Assembly (NCBI GenBank): GCA_965262055.1
Contig: CBDHEI010000002.1
Location: 3,540,666 to 3,604,665 of the forward strand
Direction: 5' to 3'
Source: G958296245 sp965262055
GTDB lineage: Bacteria > Chloroflexota > Dehalococcoidia > Lucifugimonadales > G958296245
Length of the DNA stretch: 64,000 bases
The position numbers were made by a program, and so were the translations under genes. Each line of letters begins with the position of its first letter. Positions within the stretch are counted from its first letter, which is position 1. The notes under the pieces were generated by a model. The model had not been told where the DNA came from and did not search any database. It was given only the letters and a program-made list of their open reading frames with translations. Positions 42,868 to 53,304 of the stretch are shown in pieces.

Positions 42868-45800
42868 ATGAACATGATCGGCAAGATCTCCCTGCCGTAT
42901 GCCGTTGCGGCGCTTTGCCTCGCCGGAGCGCTGGCTGCGTTCTTGGACGACTCCACGTCTGCCCAAAGCGCCGTCCCGTGTCCGGCGCCGACGCCCACAG
43001 CAGTGGCCGTGACAGTCGTTCCCATCGTGGTGACCTCCACCACTGACGACTACTTCGTGCTCTACGTGAGCCACGATGTGGACGGCACGGAGGTGGAGTT
43101 GCCGGTCTTGGTGAAGAGGGGTGAGGCGGGCACGACGACACTCGCCGAGAACATGGAGGCGCTGCCCGCCGAGCGCTACCGGGTGGAGAAGTATCTCATC
43201 GCCGACCCCGCCGACGTCGATGGCGATTGCATCGACGACATCACCGAACTCGACGACCTTGGAAACATGAACCCGGTGAACCCCGCCGCCGCCATTGAAC
43301 TCAGCGATGGCGCGGTAGCCATCTCCGATCAGGAGACATTCGAGACGCTTACCCGTCTTTTCGGGTCCCAGTCCTACCTCAAATTCATTGTAGACGGCAT
43401 AGCCACCGCCCGCCCGGATCTCTATTTCATCAATGCCGAAACGCATCCTGACCATGGGTCTTTCCTGACTGACGTTCTGGGTCTCGATTCAGGGGACCCA
43501 GATGTGATCAGAGGTGAGATCGGCTATGTGCCGGAAGCCGTTGCCCCCGATGGGAGCCTGGGATTCTACTACTACACGTCGGCATGGAGGGCTTACTCAT
43601 TTAGCCTCATGGAGCGCACCCATACGCTGCTCGCCGCCAGCATGCCTCTGCTCGAGAACGATTTGGCCTACTGGATAGCATCCCTGACGCTTCGGAGTTA
43701 CCAGTCTGACTTACCGTTGTACAGGGCTTCCCGTATCCCCGTGGTGTTCGACGCAGACGTCTATCCTGATACTGGCTTCCTCCCGTTGAACCCGGGGGAA
43801 GGGTACGGCGTGCTGCGGGTCATGGAGCCGGACGACCGGCCCCATCCCCGCGACGTGGTGATCTATGAGGCCCTGCCCAACGAGCTGCCCCGCATGGCTG
43901 GCATCATCAGCACTGTGCCCCAGACGCCGCTGTCGCACGTCAACCTGCGCGCCATCCAGGACGACATCCCCAATGCCTTCATACGCGATGCCCTGGACGA
44001 CGCCGACGTCGACGCCCTCATCGGCAGCTACGTCCGCTATGAGGTACTCGAGACCGGGTGGTCGCTGCGGACCGCCACTCCCGAGGAGGTCGACGAGCAC
44101 TACGAGTCTTCGAGGCCGACGCAGGCCCAGACGCCGGAAAGGGACCTCTCGGTCACATCCATCACCCCCCTGAGCGATGTCGGCTTCGACGACTGGGACG
44201 CGTTCGGCGTCAAGGCGGCCAATCTGGCTGTGCTGAGAACCCTGGCGTTACCAGAGGGCACTGTCCGCGACGGATTCGCGGTCCCTTTCTACTTCTATGA
44301 CGAGTTCATGAAGGCCAACGATCTCTACACCCGCATCACAACCATGCTCGCCGACGAGGACTTCCAGACGGACTTCGACGTCCAGGACGAGATGCTCGAC
44401 GACCTGCGTGACGACATCAAGGACGCGGACTCGCCCCAGTGGATCATCGACGCGCTGACCGAGATGCACGCGACGTTTCCGGAGGGAACCTCCCTGCGTT
44501 ACCGGTCGAGCACCAACAACGAAGACCTGCCGGGGTTCAACGGCGCGGGGCTGTACGACTCCAAGACCCAAGACCCCGAGGAGACCGAGGAGGATGGCAT
44601 CGACAAGTCCCTCAAGGGCGTGTTCGCCAGCCTCTGGAACTTCCGCGCCTTCACCGAACGCGAGTTCCATCGCGTCGACCACACCGCAGCCGCGATGGGT
44701 GTCCTGGTGCATCCCAACTTCTCGGACGAACTGGCCAACGGCGTCGCCGTCAGCTTCGCCCTTATCTCCGAAACGGGGGGCTTGGATCCCGTCACTGACA
44801 CGGAGGGATGGTACTACGTCAACACGCAGGTGGGCGAAGACCTCGTGACCAATCCTGAGGCGCACTCGGTGCCCGAGGAAATCCTGTTGGGATCCTATGG
44901 TGTGAACAGGGTCCTTTCACTCTCCAACCTGGTGGAGCCGGGGGAGCTCCTCATGAGCTTCGGCCAACTGCGCCAGTTGAGAGAACATCTTGAGGTGATC
45001 CACAGCCACTTCGAGGGGCTCTACGGCCCCGCAGCAGATGAACCGTTCGCCATGGAGATCGAGTTCAAGATCACCAGCGGGAATGTCCTGGCGATCAAGC
45101 AGGCCCGCCCCTGGGTATTCGGCGCTGAGTCCGTAGCGACCACCAGGCCGCCTTCCGAGTCAACACCGACGCCTACGCCCACTCCGACAGCCACGCCAGG
45201 ACCCACAGGAGCCTGCGTCACCGGCCTCGGCACGCCCAGCGGGACCATCGCTCGCAGCGGCACATGGAGCAGCGATTGCGCTTCCGCCAACCGGTCGGGC
45301 CGCTACGCGCGCTTCTACTCCTTCTCCCTGGACCAGCAATCGGACGTGCAGATCGACCTCGTCTCATCCACCGACACCTTCCTCTTCCTCCTTAGAGGTT
45401 CAGGCACTGAGGGCTCCGTCATGAGACGCAACGACGACGGCGGCGATGGCCTCAACTCCCGCATCTCGCGTTCACTGCCCGCCGGAACCTACACCATCGA
45501 GGCCACGACCTACGCGACAGGCGCGACCGGGGCCTTCACCCTCACCCTCCAGGCCAATGGCGGCGGTACTCAGCCCACCAACAGCCCGGCCACCGGAGCG
45601 CCCACCGTCACCGGCACAGCTCAGGTCGGCGAGACCCTCTCCGCCGACACCTCCGCCATCGCCGACGCCGACGGTCTGGCCAACGTTTCCTTCAGCTATC
45701 AGTGGATTCGCAACGACGGGAGTTCGGACACGGACATCACGGGAGCTACGGACTCCACCCACTCCTTAGATGACGCCGACGAGGGCAAGACGATCAAAGT

Positions 45801-48061
45801 GAAGGTGGGCTTTACCGACGATGCGGGTAGCGACGAGAGTCTTGCCAGCGCGGCAACGGTGTCGGTGACGGCCCGCCCCATCCCAGGCAGCGCTCTGGAT
45901 GCTCCCGATCGGCCGGTCGGAACTGCGGTCTTCGTCGGGGGCGTGGACCTGGAGTGGAACGATGTGCCGGGGGCCGATTCCTACGACGTGCAGCTGTTCC
46001 GGAACGGCCAGTGGATGGACCTGCCGGGAGACGGCGTTGAGATCGCGTCCTACGGGGCGGGGGCCATCATCAGCGAACTGGACCCCGGCTCCTCCTACTG
46101 GTTCCAGGTACGTGCCAGAAACGCTCACAGCTCCTCGGATTGGTCCGATTACAGGCAGGTGGGCTCCACGAACCAATCTTCGTTGGGCAAACGGGCCAGG
46201 CCGGACAACGTTACGGCCAGTGGCGCGCCTGTCATCAATGGCACGGCGCAGGTCGGAGAGAGCCTCACCGCGGATACGACGGGAATAGAGGACGGAAACG
46301 GTCTGGACCGGGTGCAGTTCCGGTTCCAATGGGTATCCAACGATGGGAGCGCAGACGCTGACATCACGGGCGCAACCGACTCTACCTACACCCTGGTTGC
46401 CGCCGACGAAGGCAAGACCGTCAAGGTCCGGGTGTCCTTCACCGACAGGGGCGGGTACGCAGAATCCCTGACCAGCGCGGCAACGGATACGGTCAGCTTT
46501 GCTGTCCAGCAACAGGTAGCCAACAGCCCGGCCACCGGGGCGCCCGCCATCAGCGGCACGGCCCAGGTCGGCCAGACGCTGACGGCGGACACCTCGGGCA
46601 TCACTGACTCTGACGGGTTGACCAACGTTTCCTACAGCTACCAGTGGGTTGCCAACGACGGCACCAACGACACGGACATATCGGGAGCGACGGGCTCAAC
46701 CTACACCCTGGTTGACGCCGACGAGGGCAATACCGTCAAGGTGAAGGTGTCCTTCACCGATGACGCGGGCCATGGGGAAACGCTGACCAGCGCCGCGACG
46801 GCGGCAGTGGACGCGGCGTCCAACAGCCCCGCCACCGGAGCGCCGAGCATCAGCGGCACGGCCCAGGTGGGGGAGACGCTGACGGCGGACACCTCCGGCA
46901 TCGCCGACGCCGACGGGCTGAGCAACGTGTCCTATAGCTACCAGTGGATAAGAAACGACGGTAGCTCGGACTCGGACATCACAAGCGCGACGGGCTCCAG
47001 CTACACCCTGGCTGCCGACGACGAGGGCGGGACCATCAAGGTGCGGGTGTCCTTTACCGACGACGCCGACAACGGGGAGACGCTGACCAGCGCGGCGACG
47101 GCAGCAGTAGACGCCGCGCCCAACAGCCCGGCAACCCGAGCGCCGACAATCACCGGCACGGCCCAGGTCGGCCAGACGCTGACGGCGGACATCTCCGCCA
47201 TCGCCGACGCCGACGGGCTGGCCAACGTTTCCTACAGCTACCAGTGGGTTGCCAATGACGGAACTGCAGACACGGACATTACAGGAGCGACGGCCTCCAC
47301 CTACACCCTGGCTGCCGACGACGAGGGCAAGACCATCAAGGTGCGGGTGTCCTTCACCGATGACGCGGGCTATGGGGAAACGCTGACCAGCGCCGCGACG
47401 GCAGCAGTAGACGCCGCGCCCAACAGCCCGGCCACCGGAGCGCCGACAATCACCGGCACGGCCCAGGTCGGCCAGACGCTGACGGCGGACATCTCCGCCA
47501 TCGCCGACGCCGACGGGCTGGACACCGCTTCCTACAGCTACCAGTGGATTGCCAATGATGGAACGTCAGACACGGACATCGCGGGAGCGACGGACTCCAC
47601 CTACACCCTGGTTGCCGCCGACGAAGGCAAGACCATCAAGGTGACAGGTCTCGTTCACGGACGACGCGGACCATGGGGAAACGCTTACCAGCGTGGCCAC
47701 CAGCATAGTGGAGGCGGCTCTCCTTCCGCTGACCGTCAGCTTGGAGAACAGTCCCGCGACGCACAACGGCACGGACGTCTTCACGTTCGAAATCCGGTTC
47801 AGCGAGGAGCTCCCTCTGAGCTACCGGACTCTGAAGTTCCATGCACTCCAGGTGACTGGGGGAACGGTGACGAAAGCGCAGCGGGTGGACAATTCCAGCG
47901 ATATCCACTGGCGAATCACTGTGCGACCGGACGCTGATGGGAACGTGACCATTGTCCTTCCCGTCACCGATGACTGCGACGACCAGGGGGCCATCTGCAC
48001 CGGTGACGGCAGAAAGCTCTCCAACGGGTTGGAGTTCACCGTCGTCGGACCGGGCGGGTAG
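42868..48061 (+). pseudogene. Giant secreted surface protein: phosphohistidine swivel/PPDK-like part plus Ig-like repeats; one frameshift
   Basis: ATG 42868 gives a signal peptide (SLPYAVAALCLAGALAA). Residues 300-400 resemble the phosphohistidine domain of PEP-utilising enzymes (His357 in TPLSHVNLRA), followed by a pyruvate-phosphate-dikinase N-terminal-like region (GVKAANLAVLRTL, LRYRSSTNNEDLPGFNGAGL). Then come a TPTP linker, a pre-peptidase-like beta domain (GRYARFYSFSL), six about 100-residue Ig-like repeats (GTAQVGETLSADT) with one fibronectin-type unit, and a final beta domain. An extra A at 47644 shifts the frame; the correct C-terminus (SFTDDADHGETL to FTVVGPGG) ends at 48061. With this one base removed, 1730 residues would be continuous. 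It is probably a cell-surface adhesin; whether the kinase-like part has any activity outside the cell is unknown. Confidence 0.75.
45585..47680 (+). repeat. Six ~300-bp Ig-like coding repeats
   Basis: Units begin at about 45585, 46215, 46521, 46824, 47124 and 47424, each encoding the AQVG-x-TLTAD block and DEGKTIKVRVSFTDD. The last four are contiguous at 300-bp steps; units 5 and 6 are nearly identical at the DNA level, indicating recent duplication or conversion. Confidence 0.85.
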
Positions 48062-48122
48062 TTCGATCATCGTGGTCGCAGGCCTTTTCGAGCAATCGGA
48101 GAGGGCCCGACACACGGGATGT

Positions 48123-48148
48123 CCGGGCGGGGCAGTCGCCCCGCCCGG
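48123..48148 (+). terminator. G+C-rich stem-loop after the surface protein
   Basis: CCGGGCGGGGC and GCCCCGCCCGG form a perfect 11-bp stem with an AGTC loop, 62 bp after the surface-protein stop. There is no T-run, so termination would need Rho or other help. Confidence 0.5.
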
Positions 48149-48213
48149 AACGGGATGCTCCCTAGGCCCTGGCAGCGCCGAGGCGGCGGGGCTCGCGGAA
48201 GGACCGGCGCGCC

Positions 48214-48458
48214 ATGCCACGACAGCGCACACAGCACAGCAGAATCACCTACGCCTTACCCGATGACTTTCCACAGCGCCTCGAACGGTTCCAGGAGGAG
48301 TCGGGCCTGTCGTGGTCGGAGATTGCCCGCCGCTTGGAGACCTATCGCCACACGGTGTGGCGCTGGAAAGACCGACGAGTGCGGCCCAACCACCACCACT
48401 GAAGGCGCTGGTGGACCTGGCCAACAGCCAGGGACTCGGCCACCTGTTCACCGACTGA
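48214..48458 (+). pseudogene. Small HTH protein, frameshifted; paralogue of 59211-59456
   Basis: The frame MPRQRTQHSRITYALPDDFP then GLSWSEIARRLETYRHTVWR matches the intact 81-residue gene at 59211-59456. It stops at PNHHH because of an extra base in a CAC run at about 48395; shifting the frame recovers LKALVDLANSQGLGHLFTD. The pair lies in inverted orientation at both ends of the 48.2-59.5 kb accessory region. Confidence 0.7.
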
Positions 48459-48565
48459 GAGCGGCCATTGAGTGGGACGACACGGGGCAGCAGCGGCAGG
48501 TCGGGCTGAAACGCAAAAAAGGCCGCATACATGGACGAACGCGCAGGTCTCCCGGCCCCGCAAGG

Positions 48566-48898
48566 TCACGAGCCGGTCTCCCTCAAGAGTGCGCCCGCAA
48601 GCCTGCCACACTCCTCCGCCTCGTTCACCCGACCGTCGGCTTCCAGGTCCCGGACCAGGTTCTCGGCGAACAGGACGGCCAGAGTCTTGCACCCCTCGCA
48701 GGCGACACCAACCGAAAGGCCGTACAACCGGTCCTCCAGGTAGCCGTTCACGCCTCTCAGGTCGTCGCCTGACGTGTCCGCTCCGCAGAGGGCGTTCTCC
48801 TTCCTCGCATTGGTGTCAAACAGGTGCATCTCCATCGTCTCGCAGCGCCCATTGGCCTCCGGCGTCGCCTGCAATGTCCTATAGTCGCGAAGTCTCAT
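48566..48898 (-). CDS. Hypothetical protein with CEGC motif
   Basis: ATG 48898 behind AAAGGAGAAGG gives 110 residues (MRLRDYRTLQATPEANGRCE). It contains SVGVACEGCKTLAVLFAENL and an acidic C-terminal helix. No family recognised. Flanked by near-repeats of AAAAAGGCCGCA (48517 and 48925), which may be terminator-like elements on the minus strand. Confidence 0.55.
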   Translation of the reverse strand: MRLRDYRTLQATPEANGRCETMEMHLFDTNARKENALCGADTSGDDLRGVNGYLEDRLYGLSVGVACEGCKTLAVLFAENLVRDLEADGRVNEAEECGRLAGALLRETGS

Positions 48899-49100
48899 CT
48901 GCCTTCTCCTTTCAGAAATGCAAAAAGGCCGCACATATGCGTTTAGGCGGGGGAGGCCGTCGCTGATAAGGCGACGGCCTCCCCCGTATCCCCGCGGTCT
49001 GGCGTCCTGCGCCGACCGGCCCGTGCGCCGTTCCCGGTCGTTGCCCAGCGCCCACACGGAGAGGGACGCGGCTTCGGGCTGGAGCCTGCGGCCCCGGCCC

Positions 49101-49480
49101 CTAGAACAGCCGCAGCATCTCGGGTTGCTGTTGGTCTGCCCCTCCCTCGGCGGCCCCGGCCTGCGCCGAACCCTGCGAACGCCGGGTCTGACGCCTGGCC
49201 GGGGGAGCGGGTCTCTGGTGGGCCGGATACTTGGGTTCGTCCTCCCATTTGGCTCTCGCCCGTTCGACCACCGCCGGGGCCTCCTGTGCCAGCTCCGATA
49301 GGTCGTGGTCGCCGAAGGACTCGATGTGCGGGTCCGACGCGGGCCGCTGCACGCCGATGGTGGCCCTGCCGCCCTTGATGGACACGACGACCTTCAGGTC
49401 CTCCGGCGCACCGGCCTGCTCCTCGGCGTCATCCGAGCCCTGAGGGCCCTGTGCGGCCTCACCCTCGTTGGCGTCCTGCT
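49101..49480 (-). pseudogene. Hypothetical protein, N-terminus replaced
   Basis: The frame reads VVVSIKGGRATIGVQRPASD then ESFGDHDLSELAQEAPAVVE and a Pro/Gln-rich tail. This part looks coding, but upstream of about 49480 the frame runs antisense through the recombinase fragment, so the natural start is lost or lies close to the junction. Function unknown. Confidence 0.45.
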
Positions 49481-50531
49481 CATCCTCAACGCCGAGGGCG
49501 TGGCCAGCCCCAGGGGAAAGCAGTGGCTCAAGACCACCGTCCACAACGTGCTGCTCAACGAAGCCTACACGGGCACGCTGGTCTGGGGGACCAGAGCCAA
49601 GGACGGCGCGCCGCCGGTGCGCGTCGAGGACGCACACCCCGCCATCGTCTCCAAGCGGCAGTTCCAAAGGGTCAACAAGCTGCTGGGGTCCCGCGCTCCG
49701 AAGAAAGTCCACCCCCGACGCTCCGCCAGCCCCTACCTGCTCAGCGGCCTGCTCAGGTGCGAGACCTGCGGCAAGGCCATGACCGCTGCCGAGGCCAAGA
49801 GCGGCAAGTACACCTACTACGTCTGCCACTCCCTGCTCAAGCGGGGCAGCGGCACCTGCAAGACCCCCAGGCTCAACGCCAAGAGCTTCGAGAAGCTCAT
49901 CGTCGATGAGATTCGGGCCAACGTCCTCACCGAGTCCAACATCCGCGACCTGGTCAAGCTGCTGGACGAGGAGATGGACGGGGTGGCCGCCGAGCAGCGC
50001 CAGCGGCTGGAGACCATCGAGGAGGAGCTTGAGGACGTGAAGCGGCGGCTGGGGCGCATCTGGCAGGTCATCGAGACCACCGACATTGAGATGGCCGACG
50101 CCTCGGAGCGCATCAAGGAGCACCGGGATCGCAAGGAGAAGCTGGAGGTCGCCGCTGGGGAGGCGAGGGCGCTTCTCTCGGAGAGGCGTCAGTTCCTCGA
50201 CAGCGCCGACACCATCGCCACCTTTGCCGCCGAGATGAGCGAGTTCCTCAAGACCAGCGAGCTGACCGAGACCAGGGCCTTCGTCCACTCTTTCGTCAAG
50301 GAGGTCGAGGTCAAGCCCGGCAAGGCCGCCATCGTCTACTCCATACCCACGCCGGAGGACTCTCCGATAGGTGGAGCGGACGCCGCAGAGGTGGCCCTGA
50401 ACGGGCGAGTTCGCAGTACAGTACAGTCTGGTGGACTACCGTTTACGGAAGATACCACCGAGCCGTTCAGCGGTATCTCTTGGACTTTTTTTCCTGGAAT
50501 CAAGCTGTCGTCGGGCATGGGAACGGTGTAG
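49480..50531 (+). pseudogene. Large serine recombinase, C-terminal two thirds
   Basis: Homology to the full recombinase at 50336-52018 starts at ILNAEGVASPRGKQWLKTTV, in the 'Recombinase' domain. It continues through the zinc ribbon (CETCGKAMTA...CHSLLKRGSGTC) and coiled coil to VALNGRVRSTVQSGG. The N-terminal catalytic resolvase domain is absent, so it cannot recombine DNA. It converges with the complete gene; the two 3' ends overlap by 196 bp and each reads into the other's antisense. Confidence 0.75.
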
Positions 50532-52018
50532 CGGACGACGGCGTTGTCGGGCAGGAGCTCGATCTCCTTCACGAAGGTCTCGATGAAGGCCCTGCGCTCG
50601 GTCAGCTCGCTCTTTTGCAGGAACCTGCTCATGTCCTTGGCGTAGGCGGTGATGGTCTTGACGTCATCGAGGACCGCCCTGCGCTGGGCCAGGATTGCCC
50701 TCGCCCCCTCCGCGGCGGACTCAAGGCGCTCCTGCCGCTCCTTGTGGTCTCGGATGCGGTGGGCGAAGTCGGCCATGTTGAACTCGGTCGTCGTCTCCAC
50801 GAGGTCGTAGAGCCGGTCGAGTCTGCCCCGCACGTCGGCAAGCTCCGACTGGATGGTCTCCAGCCGTTTGCGCTCGTCGCCGGCCACGTCGTCCATCTGC
50901 TCGTCCACGACATTGACCAGACTCCGAATGTTGCCCTCGGTCAGGATGTTGGAGCGAATCAGGCCGACGACCAACTCCTCGAACTGCCGGGCGTCCACCC
51001 TGGGCGAGTCGCAGGACCCGGGCGCGCGCTTTACGAAGGAGTGGCAGACGTAGTAGGGGAACGTGCCCCTGCTGGAGTAGCGGCCCGAGAGCGCCCTCTT
51101 GCACCTGTAGCACTTGACCAGGCCGCTCAGCAGGAAGGTGCTTCCGACCCTGCGGGGGTGGGAGACCTTGGGAGCGCGGGAGCGCAGTATCCTGTTCACC
51201 CGGTCGAACTGGTCCTTGGTGACGGTGGCGGGGAACGCCTTTTCCACCCGCACCGGGTCGGCCCCGTCCTTGGCGTTGTTGCCCCAGACGAGGGTGCCCA
51301 AGTGCGCCTCGTTTCTGAGGATGTTGTGGACGGTGGGCTTGTTCCAGAGCTTACCCCTGGGGCTGGCGATGCCCTCGTCGTTGAGGATGCGGACGATCTT
51401 CATCATCCCCTTGCGGGACTCGGCCAGGTCGAAGATGCGCTTGACGACGCCGGTCGTTTCGGGGTCCGGCTCCAGGGTGGGCCTCTCCTTGGGTCCGTCC
51501 AGCACCTTGACCTTCCTGTAGCCGTAGGGGGCCATGGGAGCGACCCAGAATCCCCTGGATGCGGCCTCCCTCATACCCCGCAGGACTTCCATCGCCAGAT
51601 TCTCGCTGTAGAACTCGTCCACGCTCTCTATGATGCCTTCCAGGAGCCTGCCTGTGGGGTTGTCCTCGGCCTGCTCGGTGATGGAGACGACCCGGAGGCC
51701 CTTGCGCCTGAGCATGGACTTCAGAATGACGGCGTGCTCGCGCTTGCGGGTGAAGCGGCTGAACTTCCAGACCAGAATCTCCTTGAAGGGCGCCTCGGTC
51801 CTCTTGGCCTCGTCCAGCATCTTCTGGAACTCGGGGCGGTTCATCACGCGTCCGCTCTCCGCCTCGTCCACGTACTCCCGGACGACCTCGTAGTCGTTCT
51901 TGTCGGCGTAGTCCCTGAGCGCCCTCAGCTGGGCGGACACGGACAGGTCCACGTCCTGGCGGTCGCTGGACACCCTGGCGTAGAGGGCCGCCGGCGTGCG
52001 GTCGTTTCGTTCACTCAT
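50336..52018 (-). CDS. Large serine recombinase
   Basis: A 560-residue integrase-type serine recombinase. The catalytic Ser17 lies in LYARVSSDRQ, with the supporting Arg cluster in KFSRFTRKREHAV. The recombinase domain follows (NDEGIASPRGKLW), then a zinc ribbon (CYRCKRALSG...CHSFVKRAPGSC) and a long coiled coil (about 390-470). The last 40 residues (SPPDCTVLRTRPFR onward) are antisense to the facing fragment, so the natural end is probably near NGSVVSSVNGS. The start overlaps the RHH gene by 8 bp, forming an operon. It can integrate or excise a mobile element; att sites were not identified. Confidence 0.88.
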   Translation of the reverse strand: MSERNDRTPAALYARVSSDRQDVDLSVSAQLRALRDYADKNDYEVVREYVDEAESGRVMNRPEFQKMLDEAKRTEAPFKEILVWKFSRFTRKREHAVILKSMLRRKGLRVVSITEQAEDNPTGRLLEGIIESVDEFYSENLAMEVLRGMREAASRGFWVAPMAPYGYRKVKVLDGPKERPTLEPDPETTGVVKRIFDLAESRKGMMKIVRILNDEGIASPRGKLWNKPTVHNILRNEAHLGTLVWGNNAKDGADPVRVEKAFPATVTKDQFDRVNRILRSRAPKVSHPRRVGSTFLLSGLVKCYRCKRALSGRYSSRGTFPYYVCHSFVKRAPGSCDSPRVDARQFEELVVGLIRSNILTEGNIRSLVNVVDEQMDDVAGDERKRLETIQSELADVRGRLDRLYDLVETTTEFNMADFAHRIRDHKERQERLESAAEGARAILAQRRAVLDDVKTITAYAKDMSRFLQKSELTERRAFIETFVKEIELLPDNAVVRYTVPMPDDSLIPGKKVQEIPLNGSVVSSVNGSPPDCTVLRTRPFRATSAASAPPIGESSGVGME

Positions 52019-52232
52019 CTGTTGCTCCTCCTTGTTGCTTCCTGCTGGTTCGGCGCGAGCGCCGCATCTGCGTCCTTTCCTGTCTGCGCCACTCCCTCTC
52101 CTCCAGGTAGAGGCGGAACGCCTCGCGCAGAAGCTCGCTCAGCGTGCGGCCGTCCTCCCTGACCGCCTGCCTGAGCTGGTCGTCCATCTCCGGCGGCAGA
52201 GAGAAGGTGACGGTCCTTCGTTTCTTCGGCAT
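52011..52232 (-). CDS. Ribbon-helix-helix (CopG-like) regulator
   Basis: A 73-residue protein: RRTVTFSLPPEMDDQLRQAV gives the DNA-contacting strand and first helix, and DGRTLSELLREAFRLYLEER the second. The basic tail is variable. It overlaps the recombinase start and probably controls its expression. A dyad just upstream is a candidate operator. No ribosome site is evident before the ATG (GGGCAAAAAAAC). Confidence 0.75.
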   Translation of the reverse strand: MPKKRRTVTFSLPPEMDDQLRQAVREDGRTLSELLREAFRLYLEEREWRRQERTQMRRSRRTSRKQQGGATDE

Positions 52233-52250
52233 GTTTTTTTGCCCTTCGAT

Positions 52251-52267
52251 GTAACAATATGTCTTAC
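52251..52267 (-). promoter_or_regulatory. Candidate operator of the RHH-recombinase operon
   Basis: GTAACAATATGTCTTAC has GTAA and TTAC half-sites around a 9-bp AT-rich centre, located 19 bp upstream of the RHH start in an AT-rich patch that would hold the -10. Short dyads of this kind suit RHH dimers. Confidence 0.4.
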
Positions 52268-52375
52268 CTTTATCATGGACGAACCGGCGGCCCCTGTCAA
52301 TGCCCGGACACCTGTAAGAGGCCGTCCAAATCGAGTAGAATGGGGTGGTAGAAACTGCGATATAGAGGTTTCCCT

Positions 52376-52732
52376 ATGGGGACATTCAAGTGGCCGCTGC
52401 GCATTGCCAGCATGGACGGTCAACAGGGGCGGGAGGTAGAGGCGACGGTGGACACCGGCGCATCGTTCACCACGCTGCCCGCAAGCCTGCTGCGTGAGCT
52501 GGGGATCGAGGCCACGGGCAAGCGCGGGTTCCTGCTGGCCGACGGTCGCCGGGTTGACATGAACTACGGACAGGCGTGGGCCACAATAGACGGCGAGAGC
52601 GTGGTCACGATCGTGGTCTTCGAAGAGGACGAGGCCCCTCCGCTGCTGGGGGCATACACTCTGGAGGGTCTTGCCCTGGCGGTGGACCCGGAGGCTCAGC
52701 GGCTGGTCCCCACAAGCATGATCCTCTACTAG
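52376..52732 (+). CDS. Retropepsin-like aspartyl protease domain protein
   Basis: A 118-residue protein with VEATVDTGASFTTLP, the D-T/S-G-A motif of clan AA single-domain aspartyl proteases, followed by GFLLADGRRVDM and VVFEEDEAPPLLGAYTLEGL, which match the flap and second loop of the fold. It would act as a homodimer. Start ATG 52376 has GAGG seven bases upstream. Stand-alone relatives are common in bacteria with unknown targets. Confidence 0.75.
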   Translation: MGTFKWPLRIASMDGQQGREVEATVDTGASFTTLPASLLRELGIEATGKRGFLLADGRRVDMNYGQAWATIDGESVVTIVVFEEDEAPPLLGAYTLEGLALAVDPEAQRLVPTSMILY

Positions 52733-52810
52733 GCCGCTGCGCTCCTTCTTCCCCCACATCTCAGCCTTCCGCGGCCCATCGGGGCGCGTGCCGCTCCCCC
52801 TCGTACCTCA

Positions 52811-53035
52811 TCAGCCCTCCCCCTCGCCGCCGTCCTCACCGGTTTCAGTACGGTGCGGTGCGGCCGCCTGCTCCTCCATGTAGGAGCGGATGGCGACGCG
52901 GGCCAGGATACGCAGCCCCTTCAGGACCGCCCTGCGATGTTCCGGCGTGTAGGACGGCATGGAGCGCTCCAGGGCGTCTTCAAGCTCCTGTCCTCCGGGC
53001 CTCTTTCGTCCGTTGTTTCTTCTGGGATCTTTCAT
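52811..53035 (-). CDS. Small hypothetical helical protein
   Basis: A 74-residue protein, MKDPRRNNGRKRPGGQELED then YTPEHRRAVLKGLRILARVA and an acidic end. The central helix and basic start suggest nucleic-acid or protein binding, with no family match. No ribosome site stronger than AAAGATCC is visible. Confidence 0.4.
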   Translation of the reverse strand: MKDPRRNNGRKRPGGQELEDALERSMPSYTPEHRRAVLKGLRILARVAIRSYMEEQAAAPHRTETGEDGGEGEG

Positions 53036-53082
53036 GGTGCGTGGTCGCAGCGGCGAATCGGTTGGGCTGCTGGCCTCTCGTT

Positions 53083-53304
53083 TCAGGTCTGTGACGGGCC
53101 GCCGGCCTCCTTCAGGCAGCAGAGCCGTCTCGAGCGCCTGCCGAAGCAGCGTTTAGCGTTGCGCTTGGACCGGGTTGCGGATTTCAACATCAACTCGTTC
53201 GCCTCTCTGAGGGTCTGCCGATGCTCGTCGGAGCGCGTTGGCGATTCCCGCCTCGCCGCCGCCCGGCGATTGGCCTGTGGATTCCTTCCGCTATCGCTTC
53301 TCAT
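53083..53304 (-). CDS. Small basic ORF, part of a repeated family
   Basis: A 73-codon frame with ANRRAAARRESPTRSDEHRQ. A related string, TNRRSAKWGSPSHSTEHRGK, is encoded on the same strand at about 53740-53855. The two DNA segments are about 70% alike over some 80 bp. Whether either is translated is unclear; the repetition may reflect a DNA or RNA element instead. Confidence 0.3.
   Translation of the reverse strand: MRSDSGRNPQANRRAAARRESPTRSDEHRQTLREANELMLKSATRSKRNAKRCFGRRSRRLCCLKEAGGPSQT

Noticed and set aside
49101..50288. 395-residue minus-strand frame
   Set aside because: Most of it is antisense to the recombinase fragment; only the part below about 49480 looks coding.
50480..52162. 560-codon plus-strand frame opposite the serine recombinase
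   Set aside because: A full antisense shadow of a gene with catalytic and zinc motifs.
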